28,332 bases of DNA from Metabacillus rhizolycopersici (GCF_020075705.1 NZ_JAIQUM010000068.1:1-28332); one strand, 5' to 3'. Counted from the first letter of the stretch, positions 1 to 8,664 are shown. Numbers and translations: made by a program. Notes: generated from the letters alone by a model not told the origin.

Positions 1-466
1 TTGGCGCCACTAGTTCATACGCTTCTTTTTGTCCACCTGGCATAATAGAAGGTCCTTTAAGAGCTCCTTCTTCTCCACCTGAAACACCAGTACCGATGAA
101 GTGAATGCCTGTTGATTCTAATTCTTTATTACGTCTAATTGTATCTTGGAAGAATGTATTTCCTCCATCCATTAAGATGTCGCCCTCTTCAAGATATGGC
201 TTTAATGAATCAATCGTTGCGTCAGTTGCCGCTCCTGCTTGAACCATTAAAAGAATTTTACGTGGCTTTTCTAATGAATTAACAAATTCTTCAATTGTTT
301 TTCCACCAACAAAGTTTTTGCCTTCTGCTTCGTTCTTTAAAAACGCTTCTGTTTTTTCATATGAACGGTTGAATACAGCCACTGAATAGCCTCTGCTTTC
401 AATGTTTAATGCAAGATTTTTTCCCATTACGGCTAAACCGATTACACCGATTTGTTGTTTTGACAT
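1..466 (-). CDS. gndA: 6-phosphogluconate dehydrogenase, N-terminal part (cut by window edge)
   Basis: Oxidises and decarboxylates 6-phosphogluconate to ribulose 5-phosphate with NAD(P)+ in the oxidative pentose phosphate pathway; cytosolic. The 155 visible residues open with the Rossmann motif [15 protein letters not shown], followed by the cofactor-contact motif VFNRS, the LMVQAG stretch, DGGN and the substrate-loop motif [11 protein letters not shown], all diagnostic for the family. Most of the protein (usually about 470 aa) lies beyond position 1. I chose the ATG at 466 because GGGAGG ends 8 nt upstream; an in-frame ATG at 472 is only 2 nt from that site. The gene has a leader of about 215 nt starting at a promoter at 691-720, with an operator at 655-685 and a strong stem-loop at 491-537, so it is probably regulated together with the divergent symporter. 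Confidence 0.93.
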   Translation of the reverse strand, partial: MSKQQIGVIGLAVMGKNLALNIESRGYSVAVFNRSYEKTEAFLKNEAEGKNFVGGKTIEEFVNSLEKPRKILLMVQAGAATDATIDSLKPYLEEGDILMDGGNTFFQDTIRRNKELESTGIHFIGTGVSGGEEGALKGPSIMPGGQKEAYELVAP

Positions 467-490
467 GTTCATTTCCTCCCTAGTATTTAT

Positions 491-537
491 TAATAACCAT
501 TTTAAATGCTTACACTTATCATTTAAAATGGTTATTA
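491..537 (-). promoter_or_regulatory. 18-bp perfect stem-loop in the gnd leader
   Basis: The arms 491-508 and 520-537 are perfectly complementary over 18 bp around an 11-nt loop. The element sits about 10 nt upstream of the gnd ribosome-binding site on the transcribed strand. No T-run follows on either strand, so it does not look like an intrinsic terminator. A further partial copy of one arm lies at about 538-556 and could pair alternatively. It may be an operator or an mRNA structure that protects the transcript or controls translation; the sequence alone does not decide. Confidence 0.6.
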
Positions 538-654
538 TTAAAATGGTTTAAAAATCTAATTTTATGTGACTTTATGCACGTAGCAAGCACTAATGAAGTT
601 ACGTTTCTTAACTTCACTAGCCTTTCTTAAGAAAATACTACGAATTTCAAGGTA

Positions 655-685
655 TAATTAATTTGTTTTGTAAACGAATTAATTA
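655..685. promoter_or_regulatory. XylR-like palindromic operator, gnd side
   Basis: A 31-bp palindrome with 14-bp arms (655-668 and 672-685) that match at 13 of 14 positions around a 3-bp centre. The inner half-site TTAATTTGTTT and the 3-bp spacer resemble Bacillus XylR operators (half-site about TTAGTTTGTTT). It covers roughly +1 to +30 of the minus-strand promoter at 691-720, a typical repressor position. A second copy lies at 1395-1425. The repressor is inferred to be of the ROK/XylR type; no regulator gene is in the window. The right half also matches part of a CcpA cre site. Confidence 0.65.
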
Positions 686-690
686 TGAGT

Positions 691-720
691 AGAATATCAT
701 TTTGTTGAATGTTTCGTCAA
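691..720 (-). promoter_or_regulatory. sigma-A type promoter towards gnd
   Basis: On the minus strand, -35 TTGACG (715-720) and -10 TATTCT (691-696) are 18 nt apart. The expected start, near 684, falls on the edge of the operator at 655-685. The two hexamers are identical to those of the divergent symporter promoter at 1356-1384, and both -35 boxes are followed by AAA. Confidence 0.6.
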
Positions 721-1355
721 CTTAAAATTCAATTATTAATTCAAACTGATCTAACTATAATTAACAAGAAGTTCTAATCTCTTGGGAAGCATAGATTAAA
801 TCTTGAATAGACATACTAGAAGCAACATTCATTATTCTAAAATAAATTATTTTCGACTTAAGAATCAATTTTTGTTATATATCTCCTTCAACGAGAAAAC
901 GATTATTGATTTGGATAGATGGACTTTTCAAACATTTCATACATTTTTCATTTTGTAGGGCTGGCAAAACGTTAATCATTTAGGATAATCACCATCCCTT
1001 TAACAAAATAAAGCCAGACTTCCGTCAGTAAGGTTTCTTTATCTTCTACTGACAGCTAGCAAGAATTACCTTAAATTTTGCTAGCAGTTATCCCTCACCT
1101 CTCTTGTTTGTTTCTCTAGACTTGTGAGATAGGGGTTTTATTGCGCATTAAGATTGGACCAAACGGCAGCTAAACATGGAGTAAACTTCACCAATAATGA
1201 TGAAATTGCCTTCATTTTCATAAGCTAAAACCCCGAATAGTCTCGATCTATCAAAGTTAAATTATAGGTGTAGAAAATGTTAGGAAGTTCATTTCTCCAA
1301 GTAATCTGTCAACAACAAATTGATAAAAACTTATAAAAATCGACAAAAAACGTAA
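721..1355. other. Long intergenic spacer without a recognisable gene
   Basis: This AT-rich stretch between the two divergent promoters has no convincing reading frame on either strand. It contains small inverted repeats (GTCAGTA with TACTGAC, and GCTAGCAA with TTGCTAGC, both within about 1030-1090). I see no gene remnant I can identify. Its main effect may be to hold the two operators about 740 bp apart. Confidence 0.5.
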
Positions 1356-1384
1356 TTGACGAAATATGTCGAGGGTGTTATTCT
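1356..1384 (+). promoter_or_regulatory. sigma-A type promoter of the GPH symporter
   Basis: -35 TTGACG (1356-1361) and -10 TATTCT (1379-1384) with 17-nt spacing. The predicted start, near 1391, lies just before the operator at 1395-1425. The leader to the ATG at 1650 is about 260 nt long and carries a third, partial operator-like site at 1562-1584. Confidence 0.6.
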
Positions 1385-1394
1385 AAAAATGTCT

Positions 1395-1425
1395 TAATTG
1401 ATTTGTTTTATGAACTAATTAATTA
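1395..1425. promoter_or_regulatory. XylR-like palindromic operator, symporter side
   Basis: This site matches the 655-685 operator at about 27-28 of 31 positions: the left arm (1395-1408) at 13 of 14, the right arm (1412-1425) at 12 of 14, with the same 3-bp spacer. It lies immediately downstream of the -10 box, where a bound repressor would block transcription. A partial site at 1562-1584 repeats only the right half (TTGTAAGCGAATTAA). Confidence 0.65.
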
Positions 1426-1649
1426 AAAGTAACCGTTAACACCCTTATTAACGTCTTGGCTAATTTTAAAGACTTTCTATTTTTAGGTGATTTTGAAAAG
1501 GATTACACTTGGAAAAGAACAATTTCGACGGTAAAGAAAGGACTGGTTATTTAACCAAATCTTTAATTTTGTAAGCGAATTAAAAAAAGAATTACACATA
1601 GCTTTCTTTTCTAATCATTTTCTTAAGTAGAAAAAAGGAGGATTTTTTT

Positions 1650-3053
1650 ATGGGAGCACCAGCATTAGAGAATACTGCTTCACCGGATACTGGTACCAAA
1701 AAACTAAGTTTAAAAGAAAAAGTTTCTTACGGTCTTGGGGATGTTGGAAACGGTCTCATGTTTGATATGGGGCAACTGTATCTTCTTAAATTTTACACAG
1801 ATATTTTAGGGATTTCTGCCTTTTGGGGAGGTATGGTGTTCTTAATCTCCAAAGTTTTCGATGCGTTTGCAGATGCAAGTGTTGGAGCTTATGTAGATTC
1901 TAGAACGAAAATTGGCAAACGTGGAAAGTTCCGACCATTTATTTTATGGGGATCGATTCCATTAGCAATTATGACGATTGTATCGTTTTTATCACCAGAC
2001 TTTTCTGATAGTGGTAAAATAATATGGGCGTTTGCTACTTATATGCTTTTTGGACTAGCATATGCAATTGTTAACATTCCTTATGGGTCTCTATCTGCTT
2101 CAATGACGCAAGATCCAGTGGACCGTGCATCACTCGGATCATTTAGAGCGATTGGTAGCCAAACGGCTCTTTTCATTTCAGGGATCGTAGTTATTCCTAT
2201 CGTACTACAATTTGAAAGTCAAGAATTAGGGTACATCGTTGCCATTTCTCTTATGGCGATACTTGGTGTGGTCTTCCACTTTATTTGTTATCGTAATACA
2301 CGTGAAAATATTATTAGAGAGCCAAAAAAGGAAAAGATTCCGCTTTCTATTCTTTTTAAATCATTGCTTTCAAACAGACCGCTTATTGTGCTTTGTTTAG
2401 CAGCACTGTTCATGATTGCTGCAACAAACCTGCGTACTGCCGTTCAATTGTATTACTTGGAGTATAATTTAAATAATCCAGGTCTTATGGCCATCCTTAC
2501 ATTCTTAAGTATTGGGCTTGCGATTATCGGTTCAATGTGTATACCAGCACTTGTTAAAAGGATTGGTAAGAAGAATACATTTATTCTAGGATTACTCATT
2601 GGTATCGTCGCTGATATTATCAATTTTATGTTACCTACTGATGTAACAACATTCTTAATTACGTTTTCAATCGGAAGTTTTGGACTGGCATTTGCACTTG
2701 GTCTACCATGGGTAATGATTGCTGATGCAGTGGATTATCATGAGTGGAATTCTGGAGAACGTACTGAAGGGGTCGTATATTCTTCCTACAGCTTCTTCCG
2801 AAAACTTGCCCAAGCGCTTGCTGGTTTTATTCCAGGGGTTGCACTAGGTATAATTGGATATGTACCAAATGTACAACAAACTGCTGAAACACTAGTTGGT
2901 CTTAAAGGACTAATGTTCCTTGCACCTGCTGGACTAAACATTCTGGGGCTGATTATTTTATTCTTCTTCTATAATTTAACTGAAGATTTATACAAAAAAA
3001 TTGTCGCAGATTTGAAAGAAAGAAATGCAGATAAAAATCCAGATATAGCTTAA
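1650..3053 (+). CDS. GPH-family sodium/proton:glycoside symporter (XynP/MelB type)
   Basis: Twelve-helix membrane symporter of the glycoside-pentoside-hexuronide family, 467 aa, the usual length. The first helix carries the signature GLGDVGNG followed by FYTDILG. The DAFAD motif and the charged loop GKRGKFRPF lie at about residues 70-100, and the C-terminal half has DAVDYHEWNSGER, all typical of MelB/XynP relatives. The start is firm: AGGAGG stands 6-7 nt before the ATG. Overall it most resembles the Bacillus xyloside transporter XynP, and the XylR-like operators upstream agree with a pentose-containing substrate, but the sugar is inferred. No glycosidase accompanies it here; the divergent neighbour is 6-phosphogluconate dehydrogenase. 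Transcription ends at the hairpin 3060-3101. Confidence 0.88.
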   Translation: MGAPALENTASPDTGTKKLSLKEKVSYGLGDVGNGLMFDMGQLYLLKFYTDILGISAFWGGMVFLISKVFDAFADASVGAYVDSRTKIGKRGKFRPFILWGSIPLAIMTIVSFLSPDFSDSGKIIWAFATYMLFGLAYAIVNIPYGSLSASMTQDPVDRASLGSFRAIGSQTALFISGIVVIPIVLQFESQELGYIVAISLMAILGVVFHFICYRNTRENIIREPKKEKIPLSILFKSLLSNRPLIVLCLAALFMIAATNLRTAVQLYYLEYNLNNPGLMAILTFLSIGLAIIGSMCIPALVKRIGKKNTFILGLLIGIVADIINFMLPTDVTTFLITFSIGSFGLAFALGLPWVMIADAVDYHEWNSGERTEGVVYSSYSFFRKLAQALAGFIPGVALGIIGYVPNVQQTAETLVGLKGLMFLAPAGLNILGLIILFFFYNLTEDLYKKIVADLKERNADKNPDIA

Positions 3054-3059
3054 TTAAAT

Positions 3060-3101
3060 ACAAAAAATCCGGACTTTATACGTAAGTCCGGATTTTTTGT
3101 A
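3060..3101. terminator. Bidirectional terminator between symporter and panF
   Basis: A hairpin with arms 3060-3076 and 3084-3100 (GC core TCCGGACTT/AAGTCCGGA) flanked by A-runs on one side and T-runs on the other. It can serve both the plus-strand symporter and the convergent panF transcript. Confidence 0.85.
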
Positions 3102-3181
3102 TGATGAAAAATTTTAGATTCATTTTTAGTGTTCTCATTTATTACGTACTTCATTTAACGTTTGCAGAAATCTTTGACTAC

Positions 3182-4639
3182 TTACACAGCTCCCTCTTGA
3201 TTTCCCCTTTTTGAAAGTATGGAATTATGTGTAAAATAACTCACCACCACAAATGTAATGAGTGATAAGAAAATCGGTAAAACAACGGTATGCATACCAA
3301 ATGCATTTGGCAAAAGGCGGTCAAATAAAATATAGGAACCCATTCCAATGATCATGGATGATATGGCACCATATTTGTTTCCTTTGCTCCAATAAAGACC
3401 AAATACAACTGGCCAAATGAATACTGATTCTAAACCACCAAATGAAAATAGATTTAACCAAATCAGTAAGTCTGGTGGGCTTAGTGCAAACAACGCGACT
3501 GATATGCCAATAATTGTTGTTACCCAAAAGCTCGTCCTTTTCACTTGTGCTTCCCCAGCATTTGGTTTGATATAATTCAAGTAAATATCCTTTGTTATTG
3601 CTGAACTTACTAGAATTAATAAAGATTCAACAGTCGACATGATGGCTGCCATTGGCGCTGCAAGGACTAAGCCCGCGAGAAACGGTGGTAAAATTTTCAA
3701 AGTAAGTGTCGGCATAACCGTATCCCCCACTTCTACTCCTGGGAGAATCACTCTTGCAAATACTCCAATTAAATGCATTCCTAACATAATAAATCCAATG
3801 ACAAATGTACCAATAATAATTGCCTTATGCATCGCTTTCGAATTTTTATACGACATTGCTCTTACGGTAATTTGAGGTAGTCCTATGACACCAACACCTA
3901 CTAATATCCAAAATGAAGATACATAAAGCGGAGTTAACTCTTTCTCTGCACCATATGGTGATATTAAGTTGGGATTTTCCGTAAAAAGCTCTGACATGAT
4001 GTTTTCTATGCCACCACCAGCAATAATCGTTCCAACTAATAAGACAGCAGTACCAACAAACATCACAACACCTTGAACTGCTTCTGTTAGCACAACTGCT
4101 CTGAATCCACCGTAGATAACATATATAAGAACTGATACCGCAAAAAGAAATAACGCCGTTGTGTATGAGAGGCCTGTTAAAGATTCAATCAGCCTAGCTC
4201 CACCTACCCATTGTGCAGCCATGGATGAAAATAAAAAGATGATAATACTAACCGCTGATATGAGAACAACAGCTCTACTTTGATATCTTTCCTTTAAAAA
4301 GTCAATCAACGTTATAGCTTTATATTTACGAGCCATAATCGCAAATTTCTTCCCTAATACCATTAATACAAAATAGCCTGCTGGTAACTGAGCCATTGAG
4401 AGCAGCACCCAGCCAAGTCCTTTTGTATAAGCAACTCCAGGGCCCCCTAGGAAACTACTCCCGCTACCATATGTAGCAATCATGGTCATTGCTAAAAGAA
4501 ATCCACCTAACTCTCTTCCTCCTAAGAAATATTCCTGAAGAAAGGAATTAGTTGATTTAACATATTTATTTGCCCAGAATCCGACAAAGAAAATCACAAT
4601 CAAATACAATAATAATGGTAGAATCACTTGCCAATTCAC
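3182..4639 (-). CDS. panF: Sodium/pantothenate symporter PanF
   Basis: Sodium:solute symporter (SSS family) that imports pantothenate, the precursor of coenzyme A. At 485 aa it has the length of E. coli PanF. Visible marks are the N-terminal helix, FLGGRELGGF followed by ATYGSGSSFLGGPG near residues 40-68, QWVGGARL at about 143-150 and the sodium-site region APMAAIMSTVESLLIL near 330-345. The start overlaps the stop of the upstream small membrane-protein gene by 4 bp, so the two are translationally coupled. The partner YhdT is the classical panF neighbour, which supports this substrate over other SSS substrates such as proline. Confidence 0.9.
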   Translation of the reverse strand: MNWQVILPLLLYLIVIFFVGFWANKYVKSTNSFLQEYFLGGRELGGFLLAMTMIATYGSGSSFLGGPGVAYTKGLGWVLLSMAQLPAGYFVLMVLGKKFAIMARKYKAITLIDFLKERYQSRAVVLISAVSIIIFLFSSMAAQWVGGARLIESLTGLSYTTALFLFAVSVLIYVIYGGFRAVVLTEAVQGVVMFVGTAVLLVGTIIAGGGIENIMSELFTENPNLISPYGAEKELTPLYVSSFWILVGVGVIGLPQITVRAMSYKNSKAMHKAIIIGTFVIGFIMLGMHLIGVFARVILPGVEVGDTVMPTLTLKILPPFLAGLVLAAPMAAIMSTVESLLILVSSAITKDIYLNYIKPNAGEAQVKRTSFWVTTIIGISVALFALSPPDLLIWLNLFSFGGLESVFIWPVVFGLYWSKGNKYGAISSMIIGMGSYILFDRLLPNAFGMHTVVLPIFLSLITFVVVSYFTHNSILSKRGNQEGAV

Positions 4640-4908
4640 AAAATGTCCTCGCCTTCCTTATCGCCTTCAAATGGTACATCAGTAAAAAAGAACTTCACGG
4701 CGAAAGTAACGACAATCGACATGACAATAAACCCTAGTACGCAACTATAAAAGAACCACTCTGGCAGCCCTAAAATGTACTTATATTCAGCAGGGTCTCC
4801 TGAACCAAACCCATATGCAAATCCAAACCACCAAATAAAATTAATAATAACAAGTACTATGCCAATTAATGCTTCTTTTTTTGCTACTTTAAAACGTTTA
4901 TCTTTCAT
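4636..4908 (-). CDS. YhdT-family (DUF997) small membrane protein
   Basis: About 90 aa with two transmembrane helices (LIGIVLVIINFIWWFGFAYG and WFFYSCVLGFIVMSIVVTF) and a charged C-terminus. It belongs to the YhdT family, encoded next to panF in many bacteria; its role is unknown, perhaps an accessory subunit of the symporter. An upstream in-frame ATG at 4920 is possible, but the GGGGG just inside that frame is a better ribosome-binding site for the ATG at 4908 (5-nt spacing), so I use the latter. The stop overlaps the panF start (4-bp overlap). Confidence 0.82.
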   Translation of the reverse strand: MKDKRFKVAKKEALIGIVLVIINFIWWFGFAYGFGSGDPAEYKYILGLPEWFFYSCVLGFIVMSIVVTFAVKFFFTDVPFEGDKEGEDIL

Positions 4909-5188
4909 CTGAACCCCCATCTTATGCTTTTTCTTTTATAAAAAAATAGAATATCACATATTCATTCAAATTTTCAGTAAAAATACTGGGTGGTGGAAAA
5001 CTTTTTTTAAGTCAAAAATTGTTTCTAACTAAAAAAAGAATTAACTGTACAAGCCTTCCATTACCACTATACACATATATTTTTTGTATGATTGCTCCCT
5101 AGCCCCGAAAAAACAACCGAATTATTTTCCTTAAACTACACACTGTATAATAGTTAATTATTAGAAATAAAAAAGAGGGTGATTTGAA

Positions 5189-5767
5189 ATGGGTTGGACA
5201 GAATTTCAGCCGATTCGAAATGAATATAACGAACAATTTAAATCGATTGACGAGGGGCTTTTAAAATTATTAAGTGAACGAAAAACTTTGACAAAGGGTA
5301 AGCGCTATTTTCCACCTTATGAAATCATGGAAGAATGGGCTAAGAAATACAAACTAGATATTCCCCACATTAGCTGGTTATTTTATAGTGTGAATAACGG
5401 GAGCACTCCTTTTCGACCGGATGAACCAGGTGAACTCCTTACTGTCATACCAATTATGAAAAAATCAGTTGTTGGTGATTTTGAATATGTCCTGACACAT
5501 TCAATGCAGCACAAAAATGCTAGTCTCATTACACTTGAAATAAAACAGCTTAATGAAGATGTAGAGGCCGGTCATTTACTGCCTCAATTAATATTAGAAA
5601 TCATAAGTCCTATAAAATACAACGTTAATCGAAATGGCTCACGTGGCGGAGGTGGACAAACACAAGTCAGGTTCCTAGTCTCGCCGCGATTACCAGAAGA
5701 CTTAAAGGCATCTCATTTTCGTTGGTTCCTTATGCTCCACCTATGGAAAGTCCTCCAAAAGAAGTAA
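5189..5767 (+). CDS. Conserved hypothetical protein, 192 aa
   Basis: I do not recognise this protein. It is soluble, without signal peptide or membrane helix, and mixed alpha/beta in appearance. The N-terminal third is charged and helical (EYNEQFKSIDEGLLKLLSER); a proline-rich middle (STPFRPDEPGELL) follows, then a beta-rich part with a glycine cluster (GSRGGGGQTQ at about residues 149-158) and a tryptophan-rich end. A good ribosome-binding site (GAGGGTGAT) precedes the ATG. A -10 box TATAAT at 5146-5151 is a plausible promoter element, but no good -35 box is visible. It stands alone, divergent from yhdT-panF, and ends at a strong terminator. Confidence 0.75.
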   Translation: MGWTEFQPIRNEYNEQFKSIDEGLLKLLSERKTLTKGKRYFPPYEIMEEWAKKYKLDIPHISWLFYSVNNGSTPFRPDEPGELLTVIPIMKKSVVGDFEYVLTHSMQHKNASLITLEIKQLNEDVEAGHLLPQLILEIISPIKYNVNRNGSRGGGGQTQVRFLVSPRLPEDLKASHFRWFLMLHLWKVLQKK

Positions 5768-5792
5768 TTTTAAATCAAGAAGTTCATTTTTA

Positions 5793-5850
5793 GTTCAATA
5801 CAGAAAGAGCAACACAACTACCTTGGTTGCTCTTTCTGTATTGAACTTTT
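5793..5850 (+). terminator. Strong intrinsic terminator after the 192-aa gene
   Basis: A perfect 21-bp stem (5793-5813 with 5826-5846) and 12-nt loop, followed by TTTT. It lies 26 nt after the stop codon at 5767. Confidence 0.8.
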
Positions 5851-5937
5851 CCTGTAAAAAATCCTTTTTGTATCATCTTTATGGTAGAAAAACATTTTCA
5901 TTTCAAAACACCAACGAATGAAGCAGATTATGTGAAG

Positions 5938-6807
5938 TTAATTCGGTTCAACATGAACATGAACATCATATACTTCATGATCATTTTTAAGCACAGCCTC
6001 AACCCTATCTGAAATATCGTGTGCATCGCGGATACCGAGGTCGGAGTTCACAAGGATGACAATGTCGACGACAGTATTATTTCCATAGCTTCTTGCTTTT
6101 ATGTCTTTCACACCTTTAACACCATATAAAGATTGAACTGTTTCTTTATAACATTGAATCTTTTCAATATCGTATCCGTCCGTTAAATAATGCGTGGCAT
6201 CGCGGAAAATATCCCATGCTGTTTTACAAATTAGGAATCCTACGATCAAGGCTGTAAGTGGGTCTAACCAGGGAAGACCAAACTGCGAACCAATGATACC
6301 AACGACTGTTCCGATACTAACCCATGCATCAGAGAGATTATCTTTAGCTGCTGCCATTAACCCTTGGCTCTTAATTTTCCTACTTAAATCTCTATTATAT
6401 CTATAGACAAAGTACATAACGATTGCACAAAAAATTCCTGTCCAAGCGGAAATGAGATCGGGAGCTTGAGTACTTTTTTCAAAAACAGAAAGAATTGCCG
6501 TGTACAAAACTTGAATACCAACGACAACCATGATGAACGATGCAACCATGGAGGCAACCGTTTCAGCCTTCCAATGACCATAAGGATGATCTTTGTCTGC
6601 AGGTATTCGGGATACTTTTAGTCCTATTAATACAGCAACAGATGCAATAATATCAGTTGCATTATTCAAACCATCAGCTTTAAGTGCTTCGGAATTAGCC
6701 ACATACCCTATAAATAGCTTTAATGACGATAAGCAAATATAGGCAATAATACTAATAATGACTCCTCGTTCTCCAAGCTTTAAATCGTTATATTTTTGTT
6801 CCTCCAT
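5938..6807 (-). CDS. Cation diffusion facilitator, manganese-exporter type (MneP/MneS-like)
   Basis: Membrane antiporter of the CDF family, about 289 aa, with six predicted helices and a C-terminal cytoplasmic metal-sensing domain that ends in VHVHVEP. The metal site in helix 2 is DGLNNATD and in helix 5 DNLSD; the DxxxD pattern in helix 5, with Asn and Asp instead of His in helix 2, is the signature of manganese CDFs, so Mn2+ efflux is more likely than zinc. DHPYGHWKAE between helices 2 and 3 is the family motif. A longer reading frame starts at GTG 6825, but that GTG overlaps the ribosome-binding site (GGAGGAG), which is correctly spaced for the ATG at 6807. No yybP-ykoY riboswitch was found upstream. 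Confidence 0.88.
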   Translation of the reverse strand: MEEQKYNDLKLGERGVIISIIAYICLSSLKLFIGYVANSEALKADGLNNATDIIASVAVLIGLKVSRIPADKDHPYGHWKAETVASMVASFIMVVVGIQVLYTAILSVFEKSTQAPDLISAWTGIFCAIVMYFVYRYNRDLSRKIKSQGLMAAAKDNLSDAWVSIGTVVGIIGSQFGLPWLDPLTALIVGFLICKTAWDIFRDATHYLTDGYDIEKIQCYKETVQSLYGVKGVKDIKARSYGNNTVVDIVILVNSDLGIRDAHDISDRVEAVLKNDHEVYDVHVHVEPN

Positions 6808-6868
6808 TTTATGTAACTCCTCCACTTTTCAATTACTTGAACATCATAACAAGTAACAATCGTGTGGG

Positions 6869-6896
6869 TCTATAGCAATCTTGTTTCGTTACTCAA
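6869..6896 (-). promoter_or_regulatory. Possible promoter of the CDF exporter
   Basis: On the minus strand, TTGAGT (6891-6896) and TATAGA (6869-6874) are 16 nt apart. A start near 6862 would give a 55-nt leader. The rest of the roughly 300-bp gap up to the thiE terminator (6897-7127) shows no gene or recognised RNA. Confidence 0.4.
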
Positions 6897-7127
6897 TACT
6901 AGTAATATACATACAAAAATGTTTCATTAAGTAAAAAAACAATGATACTCTCTCCTCTCATAACCATGCTTATCATTATCTTCTAATCCCTTTATTCTTA
7001 TACAAGGACATCCTCTATTTCATGTAAAAAAATCCATAAAGTGAGACTCCTCAGATCATACCGTCAAGGCAATCCCCGTCTGCACTTCTTTGTTACTCGA
7101 GTATTAGTCTGCCTATGATTTCAGCAT

Positions 7128-7161
7128 AAAAGGGGATTACTCTAAAAAGTAATCCCCTTTT
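7128..7161 (-). terminator. Terminator of the thiamine operon
   Basis: The hairpin arms 7128-7141 and 7148-7161 (GGGGATTACT/AGTAATCCCC) carry A- and T-runs at both sides, 20 nt beyond the thiE stop. It marks the end of the nine-gene minus-strand unit. Confidence 0.8.
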
Positions 7162-7181
7162 TATTCGTTTATGATTGTAAT

Positions 7182-7835
7182 CTAACAATCGATTGCTTCT
7201 TTTAGTTCCCTTGCACTCTCTGCTGGATCATTTGCGCGACTAATTGCTGAAATAACGGAGATACCATTACCTCCACTTTCCATAACAGGTAAGGCATTTT
7301 CTGCTGTTATCCCACCAATACCGACAATTGGGATCTCAATCCCTTTTTTCCGGACTTCGTTAATAATCGTTGTACCTTGAGGAGATTTCGCGTCCTCCTT
7401 TGTTGTTGTTGAATAGATGGGACCAATTCCTACATAATCTGCTCCATTGGCAATAGCCTTTTCAACTTCTTCAACAGTATGAGCCGAAACACCGAGAATT
7501 TTATCACCAATCTTTCGTCTAACTTCATCAGCTGATTCATCACCTTGTCCGATATGAACACCATCTGCATTAAGCGAAATGGCTAATTCTACATCATCAT
7601 TAACAATGAAGGGAATCGAGTATTTTTGGCAAATGCTTTGTAACCGTTTTGCAAAAATAACTTTTTCATTTCCAGTTAACGCATCTGTTCCTTTTTCTCG
7701 AAACTGAAAGAATGAAATTCCACCCTTGATTGCTTGTTCAAGCACATATTCTGGATCCATTGTGCAATTATTACTACCCATAATAAAGTATAATCGTAGA
7801 GTTTCACACATATCTTTTATCAACACTTTCGTCAA
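7182..7835 (-). CDS. thiE: Thiamine-phosphate synthase ThiE
   Basis: Joins HMP pyrophosphate with hydroxyethylthiazole phosphate to give thiamine monophosphate; cytosolic TIM barrel. Family motifs in order: FFQFREKG (pyrophosphate contact), IVNDDVELA, ADGVHIGQGD, GVSAHT, YVGIGPIYSTTTK and VGIGGI. At 217 aa it has the normal length. It starts at TTG with AGGAGG 7 nt upstream; the next ATG in frame (residue 9) has no ribosome-binding site. It is the last gene of the operon, 13 nt after thiD, and completes the salvage set, since ThiM supplies the thiazole phosphate and ThiD the pyrimidine pyrophosphate. Confidence 0.95.
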   Translation of the reverse strand: MTKVLIKDMCETLRLYFIMGSNNCTMDPEYVLEQAIKGGISFFQFREKGTDALTGNEKVIFAKRLQSICQKYSIPFIVNDDVELAISLNADGVHIGQGDESADEVRRKIGDKILGVSAHTVEEVEKAIANGADYVGIGPIYSTTTKEDAKSPQGTTIINEVRKKGIEIPIVGIGGITAENALPVMESGGNGISVISAISRANDPAESARELKEAIDC

Positions 7836-7848
7836 AATAATTCCTCCT

Positions 7849-8664
7849 TTACTTCATAATCAACGTTTGCTGACGCTTTTGATAAGCCCAATGATTTGTT
7901 GGTCCATGGCCATTTCCAATTTCCAAATCATCTTCAATTGCTGCTTGAATAAATGCTCTAGCAATTTCAACAGCATGTTTAACCGAATTTCCTTTTGCCA
8001 GTTCTGCGGTAATCACTGCAGCAAACGTACAACCTGTTCCATGTGTATTCTTTGTCTTCATTCGTTCACCAGGAAAAAAGGTAAACTCTTCGCCATCGTA
8101 TAATACGTCAACTAATTCCTTCGCATCATCATGTCCACCTTTGATGACGACATGTTTCGCTCCTTGTTGGTGCAATCGTTTTGCAGCTTCCAATCGATCA
8201 TCCATTGTACGAATTTCCATTTCAGCTAGCACTTCTGCTTCAGGAATATTAGGTGTAATCACCATAGCTAAAGGTAAGAGATGTTCTTTCAATGAGGTTA
8301 CAGCTTCATTTTGTAGTAATGATGCACCGCCCTTTGCAATCATCACAGGGTCAACTACAACATTTTCCCATTGGAATTTTTTAATACTCTTAGAAACAGC
8401 TCGTATAATGTCACTACTAAACAACATCCCCGTTTTTAGCGCATTTGTTCCTAGATCTGAGCCTATTGCTTCAATCTGATTAACTACTGCTTCAACTGAT
8501 AACGGATATACCCCATGAACACCAAGCGTATTTTGTGCTGTCACAGCAGTAATCGCTGACATGCCAAACACATCTAATTCTTGAAATGTTTTCAAATCCG
8601 CTTGAATTCCTGCACCTCCACCACTATCTGAACCTGCAATTGTTAATGCCTTTTTTATCGTCAA
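7849..8664 (-). CDS. thiD: Hydroxymethylpyrimidine/phosphomethylpyrimidine kinase ThiD
   Basis: Phosphorylates 4-amino-5-hydroxymethyl-2-methylpyrimidine (HMP) twice to the pyrophosphate used by ThiE. Ribokinase-fold enzyme of 271 aa with the N-terminal GSDSGGGAGIQAD substrate motif (about residues 11-23), DPVM, and the anion-hole motif HGTGCTF in the last third. The start is TTG with GGGAGAG upstream. It lies 23 nt after thiM in the same transcript. A pyridoxine-kinase side activity, known for some Bacillus ThiD-like proteins, cannot be excluded. Confidence 0.94.
   Translation of the reverse strand: MTIKKALTIAGSDSGGGAGIQADLKTFQELDVFGMSAITAVTAQNTLGVHGVYPLSVEAVVNQIEAIGSDLGTNALKTGMLFSSDIIRAVSKSIKKFQWENVVVDPVMIAKGGASLLQNEAVTSLKEHLLPLAMVITPNIPEAEVLAEMEIRTMDDRLEAAKRLHQQGAKHVVIKGGHDDAKELVDVLYDGEEFTFFPGERMKTKNTHGTGCTFAAVITAELAKGNSVKHAVEIARAFIQAAIEDDLEIGNGHGPTNHWAYQKRQQTLIMK

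Noticed and set aside
491..537. Intrinsic terminator upstream of gnd
   Set aside because: The stem is AT-rich and no T-run follows on either strand.
3639..3875. Plus-strand open frame inside panF
   Set aside because: It is a shadow of the panF coding strand with no ribosome-binding site or family features.
6826..7127. yybP-ykoY manganese riboswitch before the CDF exporter
   Set aside because: The conserved loop sequences could not be found on either strand.
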